Part shown: piece after piece, positions 12,402-24,255 of the stretch
How positions within the stretch are numbered: position 1 is the stretch's first letter
Layout of the letters: the number at the start of each line of letters is the position of its first letter
Assembly: GCA_025174535.1 (NCBI GenBank)
Contig: JALBUN010000010.1
Span: 1,178,001 to 1,242,000, forward strand
Source: Cantharellus purpuraceus
Taxonomy: Eukaryota > Basidiomycota > Agaricomycetes > Cantharellales > Hydnaceae
DNA length: 64,000 bases
Direction: 5' to 3'
The notes under the pieces: generated by a model
What the model was told of the DNA's origin: nothing
What the model saw: only the letters and a program-made list of their open reading frames with translations
Database searches by the model: none
Position numbers and translations under genes: made by a program

Positions 12402-13808
12402 ATAAAGGGGGGGCGGTGGGCGTAGATTAGAGGGAGCTCGACACGTTGCTCGCAGAGGGAACGCCATGATCAGCGCTCTCGGAGGGGAGGGCGCAAGAGA
12501 AGGGAGGAATTTCAATTTGTCTGGCCCTGTCATTTGTGAAGCCTGGTTCTGCTGTGTATACTATCGCGCGACGTCGGTTCTGGGAGACCTTCTCTCTCGT
12601 GCCCAGGACAAGCCAGGCCTAATGCATCACAAACATGTGTGCAGCGATTGGTGAGTTGGGGGGGGGACAGCATCTGCTTCTCGAGAGATGGGTGATTCGT
12701 AAGCGACGGAACAATGTGCCGAAATAAAGGTGTGCAAGTGATGCCAAGAAAGATTGAGCATAAGGGCGGCGAGAACGCTTGGATGGATCAGTAGCAGGGG
12801 AATATGGGTACAGCGGCTGCTGTAAATGTGATGGAGGGACGACAATGCGAAGCACCGATGCGTACAGAGAGGGCAGCCGAGATTGGCTGGCGTACAGTGC
12901 ACGTACGAGCCAGGGTCACGTTGAAGCGGCGGGTGGGGAGATAGCACTTTTGTCCCCATTTTTGCCAAGTTGCCGGAGTATAGATATTATTTTTTGTTGT
13001 TGTGAGAAATTCTTAGGCGGGGGACGATGGCTGGCAGCGCTTCTGGCGTGAGTCCACGACCCTGGCTCTGGCGGCGTGGAAGGTGTGATAGGAAGATCCT
13101 GTTATCTCCACCTTAGCTTTGGCGAAGAAGCAGAATGTATAGATAACACGAAAAAAGCTAATTGAATGATAACCAATGCAGATAACGGTCTAGGTATGCG
13201 ACACGCTCGTAACGAGGCGCACTTTGTGAGAGTCACGTGACTGCATCCCGAATAGCACGGACGGCCGAAAAAAGACAGGGTGGACAGAGAATGGCCGCCG
13301 CACCGACAAGCGTCAGTAGACGCAGCGTGTGCGGAGGGTCGTCTGTGTCGGTCGGACTCGAGCCGCCGACGGCGACTGGCGTGCTTCTCTGACGGCTAGA
13401 GGCAGGACGCTTCTGGACACGGCGGGTTCTATTCTGTGCGGGTTCTGTTCTGTGCTCTGGTGTGAAGATCAAAAAGGTGAGGGTCAAGAGATGGATATCC
13501 CGCTGGAATGATTACCGGAAAATGTAAATGGGTAAAGTCAACGCTCGGGCGTTGCCAAACCGCGCACCCCGGAATCTGGGGGCGTCGACGTGGAGGGGTG
13601 GTGTGGTGGTCGTCGTGGTCGTGGTCGACGGTGGACGGCCGACGAGGTGGTCGAGGGGGAGACGGAGGTGGTGATGGTCGTTTGGACGAGACGGATCAGA
13701 TGAGGGGGAGCGCCAGGGGAGGGGGGTGAAACGAGAGAACACAAGACCAAACAAGTCCCCTGTGTAGATGCGTTAAGAGAAATTGGCAAGATTTGAGAGA
13801 CGACTCCC
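12402..13808. other. Intergenic interval between MAPKK and AMPK beta genes
   Basis: No gene recognised. Contains G-rich stretches and, from about 13590 to 13700, a GT/GTC-rich segment that yields long but compositionally trivial open frames on both strands. Confidence 0.55.
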
Positions 13809-15483
13809 ATGGGCAACACGTCCTCGCACCCTCACTCTGCTCCCTCTTCCCGCACTCGCCCCGTGAAACAGACGAAACGCTCCATCGTGGATCACCCTCA
13901 GCTCGCCGTGCCCTCCGACCCCATCCCCATTCCCGCCCTCCCCGGCCAGCCCCCGCCCCCTCGTCCCACGCCCCCGCCCCCCCACACCGACAGCTTCGCC
14001 GCCCTCGACGTCCCCGACCTCCTCGGCGGGCGCCACAACAGCCTCCACACCCACAAGCCGATACAGTACAACTCCACACGCAGCTTCGGCGGCGTCAGGC
14101 GCGGCGGCGTACAGGGCCGCGCCTGGCAGGACGATGCGCCCCAGCACCCGCCGCCGCCGCCGCCACCCAAGAAGATGCCCCCCCTGGACGAGATCGTCCG
14201 CTCCAGCATCCCCCTCCGCATCAACGCGCCCCGCCCCCACGACGACGACGACCGCAAGCCCCCCTCCCCCCGCCCCGACCCCGCCCCGCGCTCCGACCGT
14301 CTCGTCCCCACCCAGGTCGTCTGGCGCGACGGCGGCAACGAGGTCATCCTCGCAGGCACCTTTGACCACCTCGAGTGGCGTGCCCGCAAGCGCATGCGCT
14401 ACGAGTGCGTCTTTTCCCCTTGTCGTCCCTCCCCCCCCACTGACGCCCGCTTCCCGCAGCCCCACCAGTGGCAACCACTTGATCACCCTCCGTCTGCTCC
14501 CAGGCACCTACCGTCTCAAATTCATCGTCGACGACAATTGGCGCTGCTCCGACGACATGCCCACCGCCACCGACGACGGCACAGGCAACCTCGTCAACTA
14601 TGTCGACGTCGAGGATCCCTCCGCCGTCGACCTCGGCAGCGGCCCAGATGCCGAGGAGCGTCAGTGCCGTGATGCCCCGGTCATGAAGGCCAACCGTCGT
14701 CGCACCTACCCCGTCCGCAACACCGGCCGTCTCCCCAACAATCGCAGCCCCACCACCTCCCGCACCCCCTTCCACCCGCCCCTCCTCCCCCCCTCCGAAA
14801 GCAGCTTCTGGCGCGACGTCGACTCCAGCCGTCCCGACTACGAGCAGGAACACACCATGGAAGGCTGGGAGCGTGGCCGTGACGGCGTCCTCGAACGATG
14901 GACCAACGCCATCCCAGAACCCCTCATCGCTGCCGCACAGCAGGAGGAGGCCTACATTGCCGCCGTAGCAGCCCAGCGTGCCGCACGGCGTGGTGGCGCT
15001 GGCGTGCGAGGCTCCGTGGGCTCGCTGGGGCTCGGCGTCCCCAACATTCCCCCTGCCCCGCGCCTCCCCCGACACCTGGACAAGGTCATCTTGAATGCCA
15101 AGACCCACCATAGCTCCAGCAGCAGCTCGCGCAGTGGCAAGCATAAAAGCCGTTCCGGCCTAGGTATGACCAGTTTGCTGCCGCCGCTCGACGCTCTTGC
15201 CGCGGGTGCGGGCCCCGCCTTGAGGGTGGAGGGAGGCGCGGGTCCATCAGGCAAGGTCATCGAGAACTGGGCGCAGGCCGACGATTCGAGCGTGCTTCCC
15301 GTGCCCAGTCATGTCGTGTTGCATCATTTGGGGACAAGTGCAATCAAGAACGGTGTGCTCGCTGTGAGTGACACGACGCGGTACAACAAGAAGGTGCGTG
15401 TCCATGTGAATGTCTTCCGAGTCACTGACTGACCTGGGGGGATATGACAGTATATTACCACGATATACTACAAGCCGACGTAG
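13809..15483 (+). CDS. SNF1/AMPK beta subunit (Gal83/Sip-type)
   Basis: Regulatory and targeting subunit of the SNF1 (AMPK) kinase complex. Exons 13809-14404, 14460-15393, 15451-15483; 520 aa. The start MGNTSSHPHS has Gly at position 2 and Ser at 6, the pattern of an N-myristoylated beta subunit. A proline-rich region follows, then the glycogen-binding/AMPK1_CBM domain: QVVWRDGGNEVILAGTFDHL, LLPGTYRLKFIVDDNWRCS and a short tail VNYVDVE, about residues 160-245. The C-terminal AMPKBI domain has PPAPRLPRHLDKVILN, LPVPSHVVLHHLGTSAIKNG and ends YITTIYYKPT encoded by the tiny last exon. The linker between the domains is longer than in yeast Gal83 and very GC-rich. The first intron joins GA|C in phase 2 and removes 55 nt. 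Confidence 0.93.
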
Positions 15484-18400
15484 GGGCTTTTGAGGGCCTT
15501 TGCCATTGTATCCGACCGACCCCCCATGTTATGTTTTCCAGATTGGACTCCTCGCGTCTCCTGCTTTCCCCCCCCTCCCCTTTCTTGTTACATCTTGTTT
15601 TTTTTTTTCCCCCGTTGTTCTTCATATGCACACCACAACCCCTCAACACTGCACTCGCACCTGCTGGACTCTGGGCGTCTGGCATCCCGTACGCACGCCC
15701 GGACGCACGCCGTGTACGCTGGCGGTGTTGACGTCTGCTCCGCTGTCCTTACCCTGGCCTGACCTGACCCACCGGCCTCGCGCATTGTATTCTCCAATGT
15801 ATAAATTGACGCTCGCATGGCACCGCACGGCACACCCGCACCCGTACCCAGAGCACAGCAGGTGTGCGACAATCCTACTACGCGTACCCCCCACCATGCC
15901 CGTGCGACCCGCGCTGTCCGTCTCGTCTCGTCCTCGCTCACGCCCTCGATCTGTTTTGCTCGCTCGTTTGTCTCTCCAGTTTCTTTTCCGCCTCTCCCGC
16001 CCTCGTCTCGCATTGCCAGTGATCGATCCATGCCGCACTGTTCACGTCTGCTTCGGTGAAATCTTTTCTTCCCTTTTTTTTGATTAGAGTCACGGTTGTT
16101 TAGGTCGGGGAGGTTTTTTGTTTTGTTTTGTTTTCTTGTTACCTTCATCCGTCCATCCATCCCCTCGTGTGTTTCATCCGTTAGAGTGGATGAAGCCTCT
16201 TTTTCTACCATCCCCCACTCCCCCTTTTGCCTTTTTTTCTTTTCTTTGGCTTTGACCACACCCGTCCCCGTAAAACCGGGGGCCATTATGATGTATAGCT
16301 TTGAAAAGCTTGTATCGCAAAAAGGTGGTTCATCTTTAGGGTGTCAAGTTGTCCCCGCTGCGTGCTGCTGCTGCAGGTGTTTTGATGATCATCATGTTGT
16401 TTTCTGGAGCCAGTTTCTCATGTTTTTCTTTTTTTTTTTCTTTCTTTCAATTAGGAGGGAATTTTATGGATTTGGAACGGATGTGGATACAGGTGTGATG
16501 AGTGATCTTTTGGTTTGAGCTTTTGGGCGCGGAATGTGTACATGGAGCTCACGGCTGGGCTTGTGAGCACGTAGTTCGGGAGTAGTACCAAAAAAAAAAA
16601 AAAAAACATACGAGCTGGCTTGTAGCTCGTAGCGGCGGGTAGTAGTTAGTTAGTCGATAACAATAACAAAATTCAAGGCGTTGATGATGATGATGGCGCT
16701 AGGCTAGCTAGCGAGGAGAGGAGATCAGGATCAGGATCAGGTTCTGTTTGGGCACCTGGTGAATAGATGAGCCTGCGGAAGTGTATACAGGGTGGGAAGA
16801 GCGCGTGTGTGTGAATGTGAGTGATGTGTCGCGTTCGGTTGACCTGGGTCTTGTGGGGGGGAGGTTCTTTTGGGTTTCTTTAGGCTGGACTTGGCAGGGC
16901 AATGGCAGGGCAGGGCAGGGCGGGGCGAGACGGGACAGGACAGGACAGGACAAAACAGGACAGGGCAGGGATCCGAGTCCGACACGTTGCGTGCCACGGC
17001 TAGCAGTAGTAGTCGTAGTACACAGCAGGCTGCCGGCATATGTAGATGGAAGTTCTAAGAAACTGGGCCGGGGGGGCGGCGTTGTGTTTCGGGTTTTTTA
17101 GACGGGAAAAATAACATTTCAACGCGAGTGCTTTACATTCGGAGTTATAAAGAGGGCAGGGAAAAAGGCTTGGTGCTTGGTGGGTGTAATTTGCATCGTC
17201 AACCGTGAGGCTTCTTGGACTGCGGTGACTGGGTGAACTGGGGGGTGTTGGCTGGCTGGCTGTCGCGTATTACGGACGGTGGTCGGGATACAGTACGGCA
17301 TAGGTGTGTTTAGACTCGGGGTATCATGCACATGCCTGCGGGCTATTCGCGGTACCGTGTCGGCCTGAATCACGTATAGCGCACCCAGGCCTCTTCCCTC
17401 CACTTCTCCCCGTGGCAGTCTCGGGTCCCACCCAATTAAACCGTCTCACTTCTCGTGCCGCTGATGTAGATATGGAAGAGCATGGACATTGGTTTTTGTT
17501 ATTGTCCAAGGTTGTCAAGGGGGGATTTATTGTGATCGGGTCCAGGTGACTCGGCTTGTAGTAGTATAGACACCTGCTGGCGATGTGACATCATTGACAT
17601 TGACGTAGCCCCATGTCGAGACGTCTCTCCTGGCCCGCTGCGAGGGGTCGTTCGAGACTCTCGAAAGGCCGTCGCACGTTTTACGCTGCACAGCTGTATA
17701 CCTGGGCAGACGACCTTCATACTTGGTCGCGTGAGGAGTGTGTTATAGCTTCCGGTTATGATCGATGATCGGTTGCTGTGGAGCAGGTGGCGGCGGGTCG
17801 AGCGGGAAGCCTGGCGTGGCATGGCGCAAGGGCATCTTTGCAATGTAAGACGAGGAGTGGCGTGTCCCATAGAACGCGGCAGGCGCAAGGCTGCCACCCT
17901 ATATACGATTATCTAGGCTTGGAGATCGTGTACGGTGAGTAGTGTACACTCAACAGCATTGATGCCTCTGCTCTACCCTCGCTACGATTCCTAGAGGCAT
18001 AGCTGTCGTTACGATATATGACGCGTGCGCACACTCGCTGACGGCGATTTGATTGGCTAGTCGCGCCTGGCACATGGGCGGCAGGCATCAAATAGGGCGG
18101 GGAGTCCCCGTCACATGGGGGTGACCAGGGGGGGGGGCGCTGGCGGGACGGCACGGGACCTCATTTTTCGTGTATATTTGCAGTGCACAAAGAGATCAAC
18201 GCCTGTTTTCCAAAGTGGGCCAGGATGCGCTGCATGCTATGCCCCATTGTGCCTTTCGATCCGCAATTGCGCAATGTGCATGGCGCTGCGTGGCGTGTGT
18301 AATAGATATATGGCATGGTTGCTTTAATCTAGAAGGTTAATGAGTGTGGTGGAGCGTGCTATGTTACCCGGCATTCCTGTATCTGCTGATAGCCTGATGA

Positions 18401-20538
18401 TCGTGGTGATTGACTTTCTTTGGTGTGAACAAGGCTATCTTGAGGGAGCGGGACGCCGTGAGCGACATGAGGATCGGTGGCAATGCCCAAGTGGGTTAAG
18501 CTGGGCGGTGTGCTATAACGATACGCGGATCATGGATATGGTTGCGATGCAATATACGGTGTGCTTCGCTTGTGCGATTAATACTATAGTGAAACCCTTT
18601 GCATCACAAGGAGAGGGTACACAGAAAGCATCATCGATATAGCGGTTGACGGGATCGGTAGGAGGCACCGAATTTGGCCAATTCGAAATCGCAAGTAAAT
18701 GCATAGATAGCTCACACAAGCAAAGAAGCTCTGGTGCCCTTTGGCACTGATTAGAACGGTTAATTCGAAAACTGCGCCATCTGTTTGTTTGTTCACCGCA
18801 TCTTTCGACTAATGCTATATGACCGTATGATACCGGAGAAGAACGTTCCTTTTGCTTTCTCCCGTGTTCCATGTACTTTAGGTCCGCGGTGCGCGGCGTA
18901 ATACGACTGAAAAATCGGGCATATCGGACGCAAGAAGAGTGAGAAGCAGAAGGGGATGGGAGAAGACTGATGATCATAGGTGCCCGAGTCGCTGGTGACA
19001 GCAGCGCGTGTATGCATGTGCTTCTAGCTCGAAGAGGAGGAAGGGGTAAGCATCACATCGCGTGAAGAAAAATTAGGGTCCTTGTCAAAATGGCTTTAAG
19101 GGACAAGGGTGACGCTTGGCGAGCTGTGGCGAGCGAGAAAATCGATATCGATAAGGATATATGGATTAGCGAGCCTGCAGCTGCAGCACGGCAGGGGGAA
19201 CACGCATCCGCGCTAAACACTATGCGTGGGACATTTGGCTCCGAAACATCAGCAAGTTCAACTGATGGATCAATTTTTTATCGTGATTCACCGGGCGTGC
19301 AGGGAAGCACCCTTCCATGCCCCCGCTCTACTAGCCCCTTGCAAATTCATATCAGGTCTACCATTTGCTACACACATTCATCTACTCATATGTGTGTCGT
19401 GGAGGTTTGAAGAAGGAAGGCCCGGGGGCTTGCGTGTCCCGGCTGAGAAGCCTGAGAACATGACGAGTTTGAGTTTTCCCAGGTGCGTTGGGTAATGTCT
19501 TTCCGCGCGGGATACGTACAGTGGGAATCGAAATTTGTAATTGGTGTGGAGGAATTCAAAGATAAACCGGGTGGTCTAACCGCTGGCATGAACATGTGGA
19601 ACGAGAATAGGCGTTGTATAGAACTTCGCGCGGAAGCCAGTGTGAGAAAAGCCTATTGTCGTACTAATCATCGGTCACTTTTGGCAAAGAACTTGAAGAC
19701 CAAAGTAGGATGTGTCGAAGGATTATGTAAAGCAACCTTGGTGAAGCTACTGCCTCCCCTTTGTCTCCTTGGGGAAACCCTACTATACAACTCTACCCCT
19801 CTGCCAGCACTACCGATTTACCACCTCCAGAACTCGGAATTTTGATAGGCTGAAACACGCCAGCCAATACAACATGTGACCGCAACAACGCTGGAGGCGA
19901 CACTCATAGAAAAGTAAACGTATGTAAGCTACCAATATTTTGCGGAAGAACCACCGTGTGAATCTATCCCGAACAACTTGGAACAATCTCGTTAGATAGA
20001 CAAACTCCCCCGGCTCCCCATCTCCTTTTTGTCTTCTGACAAGCGCTGTGAGCGCAATGCTCATTCAAGCTCCGAGTCATTTCACTGCGACTGTTTCACG
20101 AAGAAGCAGATTTGATATCCTGTTTGTCCGTCTTGATTTCACCCTCACCTGTTTGGCTGTTTGACTTGACCGGCCCTCTTCACAGAGTGACTCCCGCGCA
20201 GTGCGGCGCTCGACCATCAATATACCATACCTGGTCAATAGCAGGACGACCTGCCAGTCTATTCCATGGCCAGTTCGCTCATAATGAGCTGAAGAATAAT
20301 TAATCGATCCAGATTCGACGTGTATTTGGCACGGTCTAGTCACTCTACGCATAAATACAGATAGTTGCTATGAAATTTTCATTTTCATGCAAGGGCTACT
20401 TAACATCAAGAACAAGACGAAAGAACAGGTTGTCTATTGACACAACGGCAAATGACAGAGGCGATGCCGCGAAAAGCCTGCAACAGTGTTGTCTTGGACA
20501 TATGATGGACTATGCAGGGTAGGCGAGCTTACTTTGGC
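15484..20538. other. Five-kilobase interval without a recognised gene
   Basis: Starts with a CT-rich 3' region of the AMPK beta gene (15540-16270) and an A17 run (16590-16606). A purine-rich short-period repeat of GGCAG/GGACA type lies around 16900-16975. Many short open frames exist from 17100 to 20350, but none shows a domain, a signal peptide or an exon chain I can defend. Its length is unusual for this gene-dense window, so long untranslated regions or non-coding transcripts are possible. Confidence 0.5.
16895..16980. repeat. GGCAG/GGACA short-period repeat
   Basis: A run of irregular five-base units (GGCAG, then GGACA) on the plus strand, flanked by shorter GGATCA units around 16725-16740. 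Simple-sequence DNA, not coding. Confidence 0.7.
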
Positions 20539-21122
20539 TTAGGTTTGGACGACAAGCTTGTTGCAGGAGGAAGAGGTGTTCTTCTTGGGAGTCTCGATAG
20601 GAAGGAACTCCTCAATGAGGGAGAATGCACGAGGAATTTCCTGGCCGAAATAAAGTCAACACAAGACAATGGGAGCCGAAGTGGTGCAGGAGCGGGAATA
20701 GAGTGGGCAACGAAGAAGGTGGCGACTATGAGCGTGAAGACTCACTTGGCTCTTCTCGAAGGTGATGCATTGGTTGGGGCTGTTATTGATGGTGTGGTTC
20801 GAGTGGACATGGTGCGCAGAGTCATGGTAACATAACTCCCTATCGTAGTAAATCAAGAGTTCTAATATAGAGCGATATCATCAGGTCGCTCGTCGAGGAG
20901 CAGTCTCATCGGACACGAAATACTTTGTATTTTGTCCTCAGTACCACCAGAATAACTCTTCACCGGGGGATGGCTATGAATGAAGCTACAGGAACCCGGC
21001 CTAGGTGGGTGATGGAGGACAAAAACGGGCTCAGAGTCGCAGTGGCTTGAGGGATAGAAGGCAATGGGCCAGGCAGCAATGGCGGTTGCGGCGACGAGCA
21101 CGACGAGGGAGCGAGCGAACAT
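20539..21122 (-). CDS. Small secreted protein, five-cysteine family, member 1
   Basis: Family not recognised. Three exons: 20924-21122, 20746-20861, 20539-20640; 138 aa. The start MFARSLVVLVAATAIAAWP is a classic signal peptide. The mature part has five cysteines with spacings 16, 31, 20 and 32 residues. The divergent neighbour at 21454-22031 has 16, 31, 20 and 33, the same total length (138 aa) and shared motifs: SYSG, CYHD.AH, H.NHTI.N, PRA.......EE. NHT is a possible N-glycosylation site. Introns 2 and 3 of the neighbour are present at the same positions and phases, but its first intron is absent here. A TTTAAATA box lies about 40 nt upstream of the start. Effector-like or structural secreted protein is an inference; no enzyme motif is seen. 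Confidence 0.75.
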
Positions 21123-21453
21123 GATGGTGGGGATAAAGGAAGAGATGGGTTAGGTGGGGTATTTAAAGGGAGCCATATTATCTCACGTCATTCAAGTGGA
21201 GAGCAGAAAACAAGGGATCAGAAAATGGCAACGCAGAGGCGAAGAAAGGCCAACTATGCGGAAAACGCCGTGGCAGTCGAGGACAGACGACGCTCGATTT
21301 GACGTTTGCGCCTCTATATATGCGGTGTTGAAATTCACGACTGCAGCAATGCCTATAAGTTATACCAAATCATATTATCCAGCCAAATCTGCTCCTCCAC
21401 CCAACCGCCGCCCTACCATCTACCACGAGCTCATCGTTATTCTGAAGACCACA
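21123..21453. promoter_or_regulatory. Divergent promoter of the small-secreted-protein pair
   Basis: A 331-bp gap between two divergent start codons. TATA-like boxes face both ways: TTTAAATA on the minus strand about 40 nt from the left gene, and CTATATAT on the plus strand near 21313-21320, about 135 nt before the right gene. The spacing suggests co-regulation of the pair. Confidence 0.5.
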
Positions 21454-22031
21454 ATGTTTGCTCGCTATGCAACTTTCCTCTCTGCACTCTCTGTTGCCAC
21501 TGCCTGGCCCATCTTCTTCTATGAAGGGAAGGATGTAGGTCTCGATGTTCCTCACCAAATTCTGTAAACTTACGGTGGTGACCTTCAGTGCAACCACTAC
21601 CCCGTGATGACCCTCGAGCACCCTCCCCCGCCAAACAGCTGCCTCTTCCTTGGACGTGCCGACGTCCAGAGCTACTCTGGAAGCACCAGGGACCCTGTCG
21701 AGAGTATATACACATTTCTCTACATCACATGAACTAAAACTCACCCACCCACTACAGAGATTGTTCTGTATAATGATGCCTCCGCCTGCTACCATGATGC
21801 CGCGCATCGTGCGCACGCTAACCACACCATCACGAACAACAGCACCAACTGCCGGTCCTTCCCGGTCAGTCGCCAGGCAAAGCATTAACACATTCTCTAA
21901 CACGCATCTTCTTGTAGGGTGTCCCCCGTGCTTACGTCTTTATCGAGGAGATCCTTGGGCCTATCCCCAACACCACCACGGCTTCCGCATTCGACGATCT
22001 CGGATGCAACGCACTGACCGTGCAGAACTAG
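21454..22031 (+). CDS. Small secreted protein, five-cysteine family, member 2
   Basis: Paralogue of the gene at 20539-21122 in the opposite orientation. Four exons: 21454-21534, 21589-21703, 21758-21864, 21918-22031; 138 aa. The signal peptide MFARYATFLSALSVATAWP shares its MFAR start and AWPI.FY cleavage region with the neighbour. The mature protein has five cysteines in CNHYP, NSCLF, SACYHD, TNCRSF and LGCNAL. NHT and NST are possible N-glycosylation sites. Exon junctions fall at the same residues as in the neighbour (phase 1 after VE/IQ; phase 0 before VPRA/IPRA), plus one extra intron after EGKD. No known domain; likely extracellular. Confidence 0.78.
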
Positions 22032-24255
22032 AGCCCTGTTCGCAAATAAGGGCGTGTCATGAACTCCTGACTCGTAATTTCTTGGTACATCACTAGGTCG
22101 CTTAGTTCGCATGGCATAAACATATGGGGGTTGTCCGAGCATTGTCGGCGTGACAAAAAAGAAAGCCCTTGATGGTGTTTTTCTCTTCGACATATCTGCA
22201 TAGTGCTCAGTCGCCTGTCTGAACATCTTATGCAGAACAATAGAATTCACACAAGTGCCGTCGACATCACTTGTGACTGAAAGGCGATAGTTGCCGCAAT
22301 TGTACGCCAGATCTGATGACAGGTGCCAGTGTGCTGTCATTCTGCTTCAGATCACTGGGGTTGCAGTAAGACTTTGAACTTCATACAAGGGTAGTAACCA
22401 ATCAACTTCTCTACTGTGCGGGCCACAGGGGTTTTCGAACGTACTCTATTTCAAGGTAGGCAGGTGCACGAGCCCTCAGAGTCGTTTGGGGTCACCTCGA
22501 AACTATTACAGATGTTCCGTCACCGGTCGCGGTCATCTCCCTCCTACGGTCAATCAGGTGGAGAAGATTACGTGATGCCGTATGTTATGTCACATCGATC
22601 CCACAATCGCGTTACCTTTGCATGTAGATATCTCCCAAATGAATCCTCCATACTGGTATAGGCTGAACCGTATCCTCAAATATACAAGTTAGTATCAAGT
22701 TTGAACCGTGACGCGGTATACGTGACCAAAGTCTCCGAGTCGGATCTCAACAAGTAGTGACCGTGAACATTGTCCCGCCAGCATCTGGATATTCGAATTT
22801 CTAAAGAACAGCATACCTTCTTGGGTGCTGTTCCTCAGAAAAGCGAAGACCCACATGCTTGGTTGAATTAGCTCTATCGAGGAAGATGATGGCAGAGAGA
22901 ACATTACAAACTTTGGGCGGAGATTGAATCGCCTCTACGACTGTAGCACTAGTTTCACTCGTTGATAGTCGTCGGCACCGTACTACCCAGCTCACCCTCC
23001 TGTTTCCCGGCCGTGGTGTTCCAGATTTGACCGTCCAGTGTGACGACGGGAAGCTTGATGCGTAGCCTGGAGGGTGATTCAAGGACGGTCAGGACTGTCG
23101 CCTTCTCATCATGACGGCAGCCGCATGGCACTTGGATTGTGGGATGGCACGATTCAGAGCTGGGATTAATTCCGGTTCTATTGGCAGAGGTGACTTGTCT
23201 ACATTGGACATGGACCCCAGAGTCGTAGGTTGTAGGACGCTGGGTTCATTGAGCTCCCATAATGTGAGGTCTTGTACTCTCGTGAAATGGTAGTCGTATT
23301 GGGATTGGGGCAGACAGTATGGTTAATGCCCTGAACCATGTGAGAATGCCAGTTGCGGGGTCACTGCGCTTCTGCAACAAGAATGCATGATTTGCGGTCC
23401 AGTGAACGGACTTCGTAACATAGAATTTCTTCACAAATGTCATACAGGGTACACTAAATTTGACAATCAAAACTTACAATTCTGTCCTCCATTTTTCCAA
23501 CTCTCAACTCCAACCCTCCAACCTTTCACAGCCATGCCTCTCGAGCCGTGTCAAGTCTCTGCTAGTGTTCTACCATTCTCACCTGAATTGCTGTCTAAGG
23601 GAGCGAAAACGAATGTCAGGCCTTCAGGTTCAGGGTCAACTTGAAGTACTCGTGTCCTCCACCTAACAAACATGTCAACAACAGGTTACTGGCACCGGGT
23701 CCTAGAGGATGTATGTTAGCAAGGCGTGAAAGACTGCCCTATTGAAAAACAATAACGTTGATATCCTTCGTGAGAGGCACCTTCCCGAACGCCGAGCGTG
23801 ACGCTACTGCTCAAATGCTTAATAGCTTGACGGTTTAGTGACAAGCAAAGAAAAAGTTTCATCGACCTTTCTACTTTTGAAACGGTTGCCGTTGTCTTAT
23901 TGTAATCGTGTTCGAAAGGCGATGAGCTTTTCGTCCTTCAATACTTTCCATGATGCATGGAGCCGCCGCAGTACTGTCAGGCTCCATCAATGTTACCTGC
24001 AGAATAAGCAATTCGCCAACCTTTCGACTCTGAACACTCCACCTAGACATTTTGTACACATAGTGTACAGGATGAGATCTTGAGATACAAAGGCGGATCA
24101 ACCTCTTATTGGCTTACTATCGAGGTCGAGGTAATATGTCTTGTTGCTCTTATGCTTGTGCGCCAATATTCCGACTTCTATTCGGACATCGGAGCCGTCA
24201 CAAGACATAAGAGACTAAGCGCCTGCCACTGCTTTACCACTTTCCAACTCCTTCC
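22032..24255. other. Intergenic interval with a possible decayed coding region
   Basis: No intact gene recognised. The minus strand between about 22985 and 23470 reads like coding sequence broken by frame changes (listed separately). The rest has only short frames. Confidence 0.5.
22985..23470 (-). pseudogene. Possible frameshifted coding remnant
   Basis: On the minus strand three frames follow each other with protein-like composition and no intron boundaries at the switches. First about 70 aa with WTANHAFLLQKRSDPATG and TWFRALTILSAPIPIRLPF (to about 23290). Then LTLWELNEPSVLQ, TLGSMSNVDKSPLPIEPEL and NRAIPQSKCHAAAVM (to about 23100). Then TVLTVLESPSRLRIKLPVVT and DGQIWNTTAGKQE, ending at a GTGAGC that could be a donor. 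I do not recognise the family. It may be a dying gene or a real gene with sequencing errors. Confidence 0.35.

Noticed and set aside
13538..14507. Several long frames on the minus strand and in alternative frames over the AMPK beta gene
   Set aside because: GC-rich DNA leaves all frames open; only the plus-strand frame gives the CBM and AMPKBI domains across consistent introns.
15588..16286. A 232-codon frame on the minus strand
   Set aside because: Composition is Lys/Arg/Glu/Gly-rich because it reads the reverse of a CT-rich untranslated region; no domain, and it contains a poly-purine translation.
18513..18977. A 154-codon frame on the minus strand
   Set aside because: No recognisable motif, atypical composition and no flanking splice signals; judged chance.
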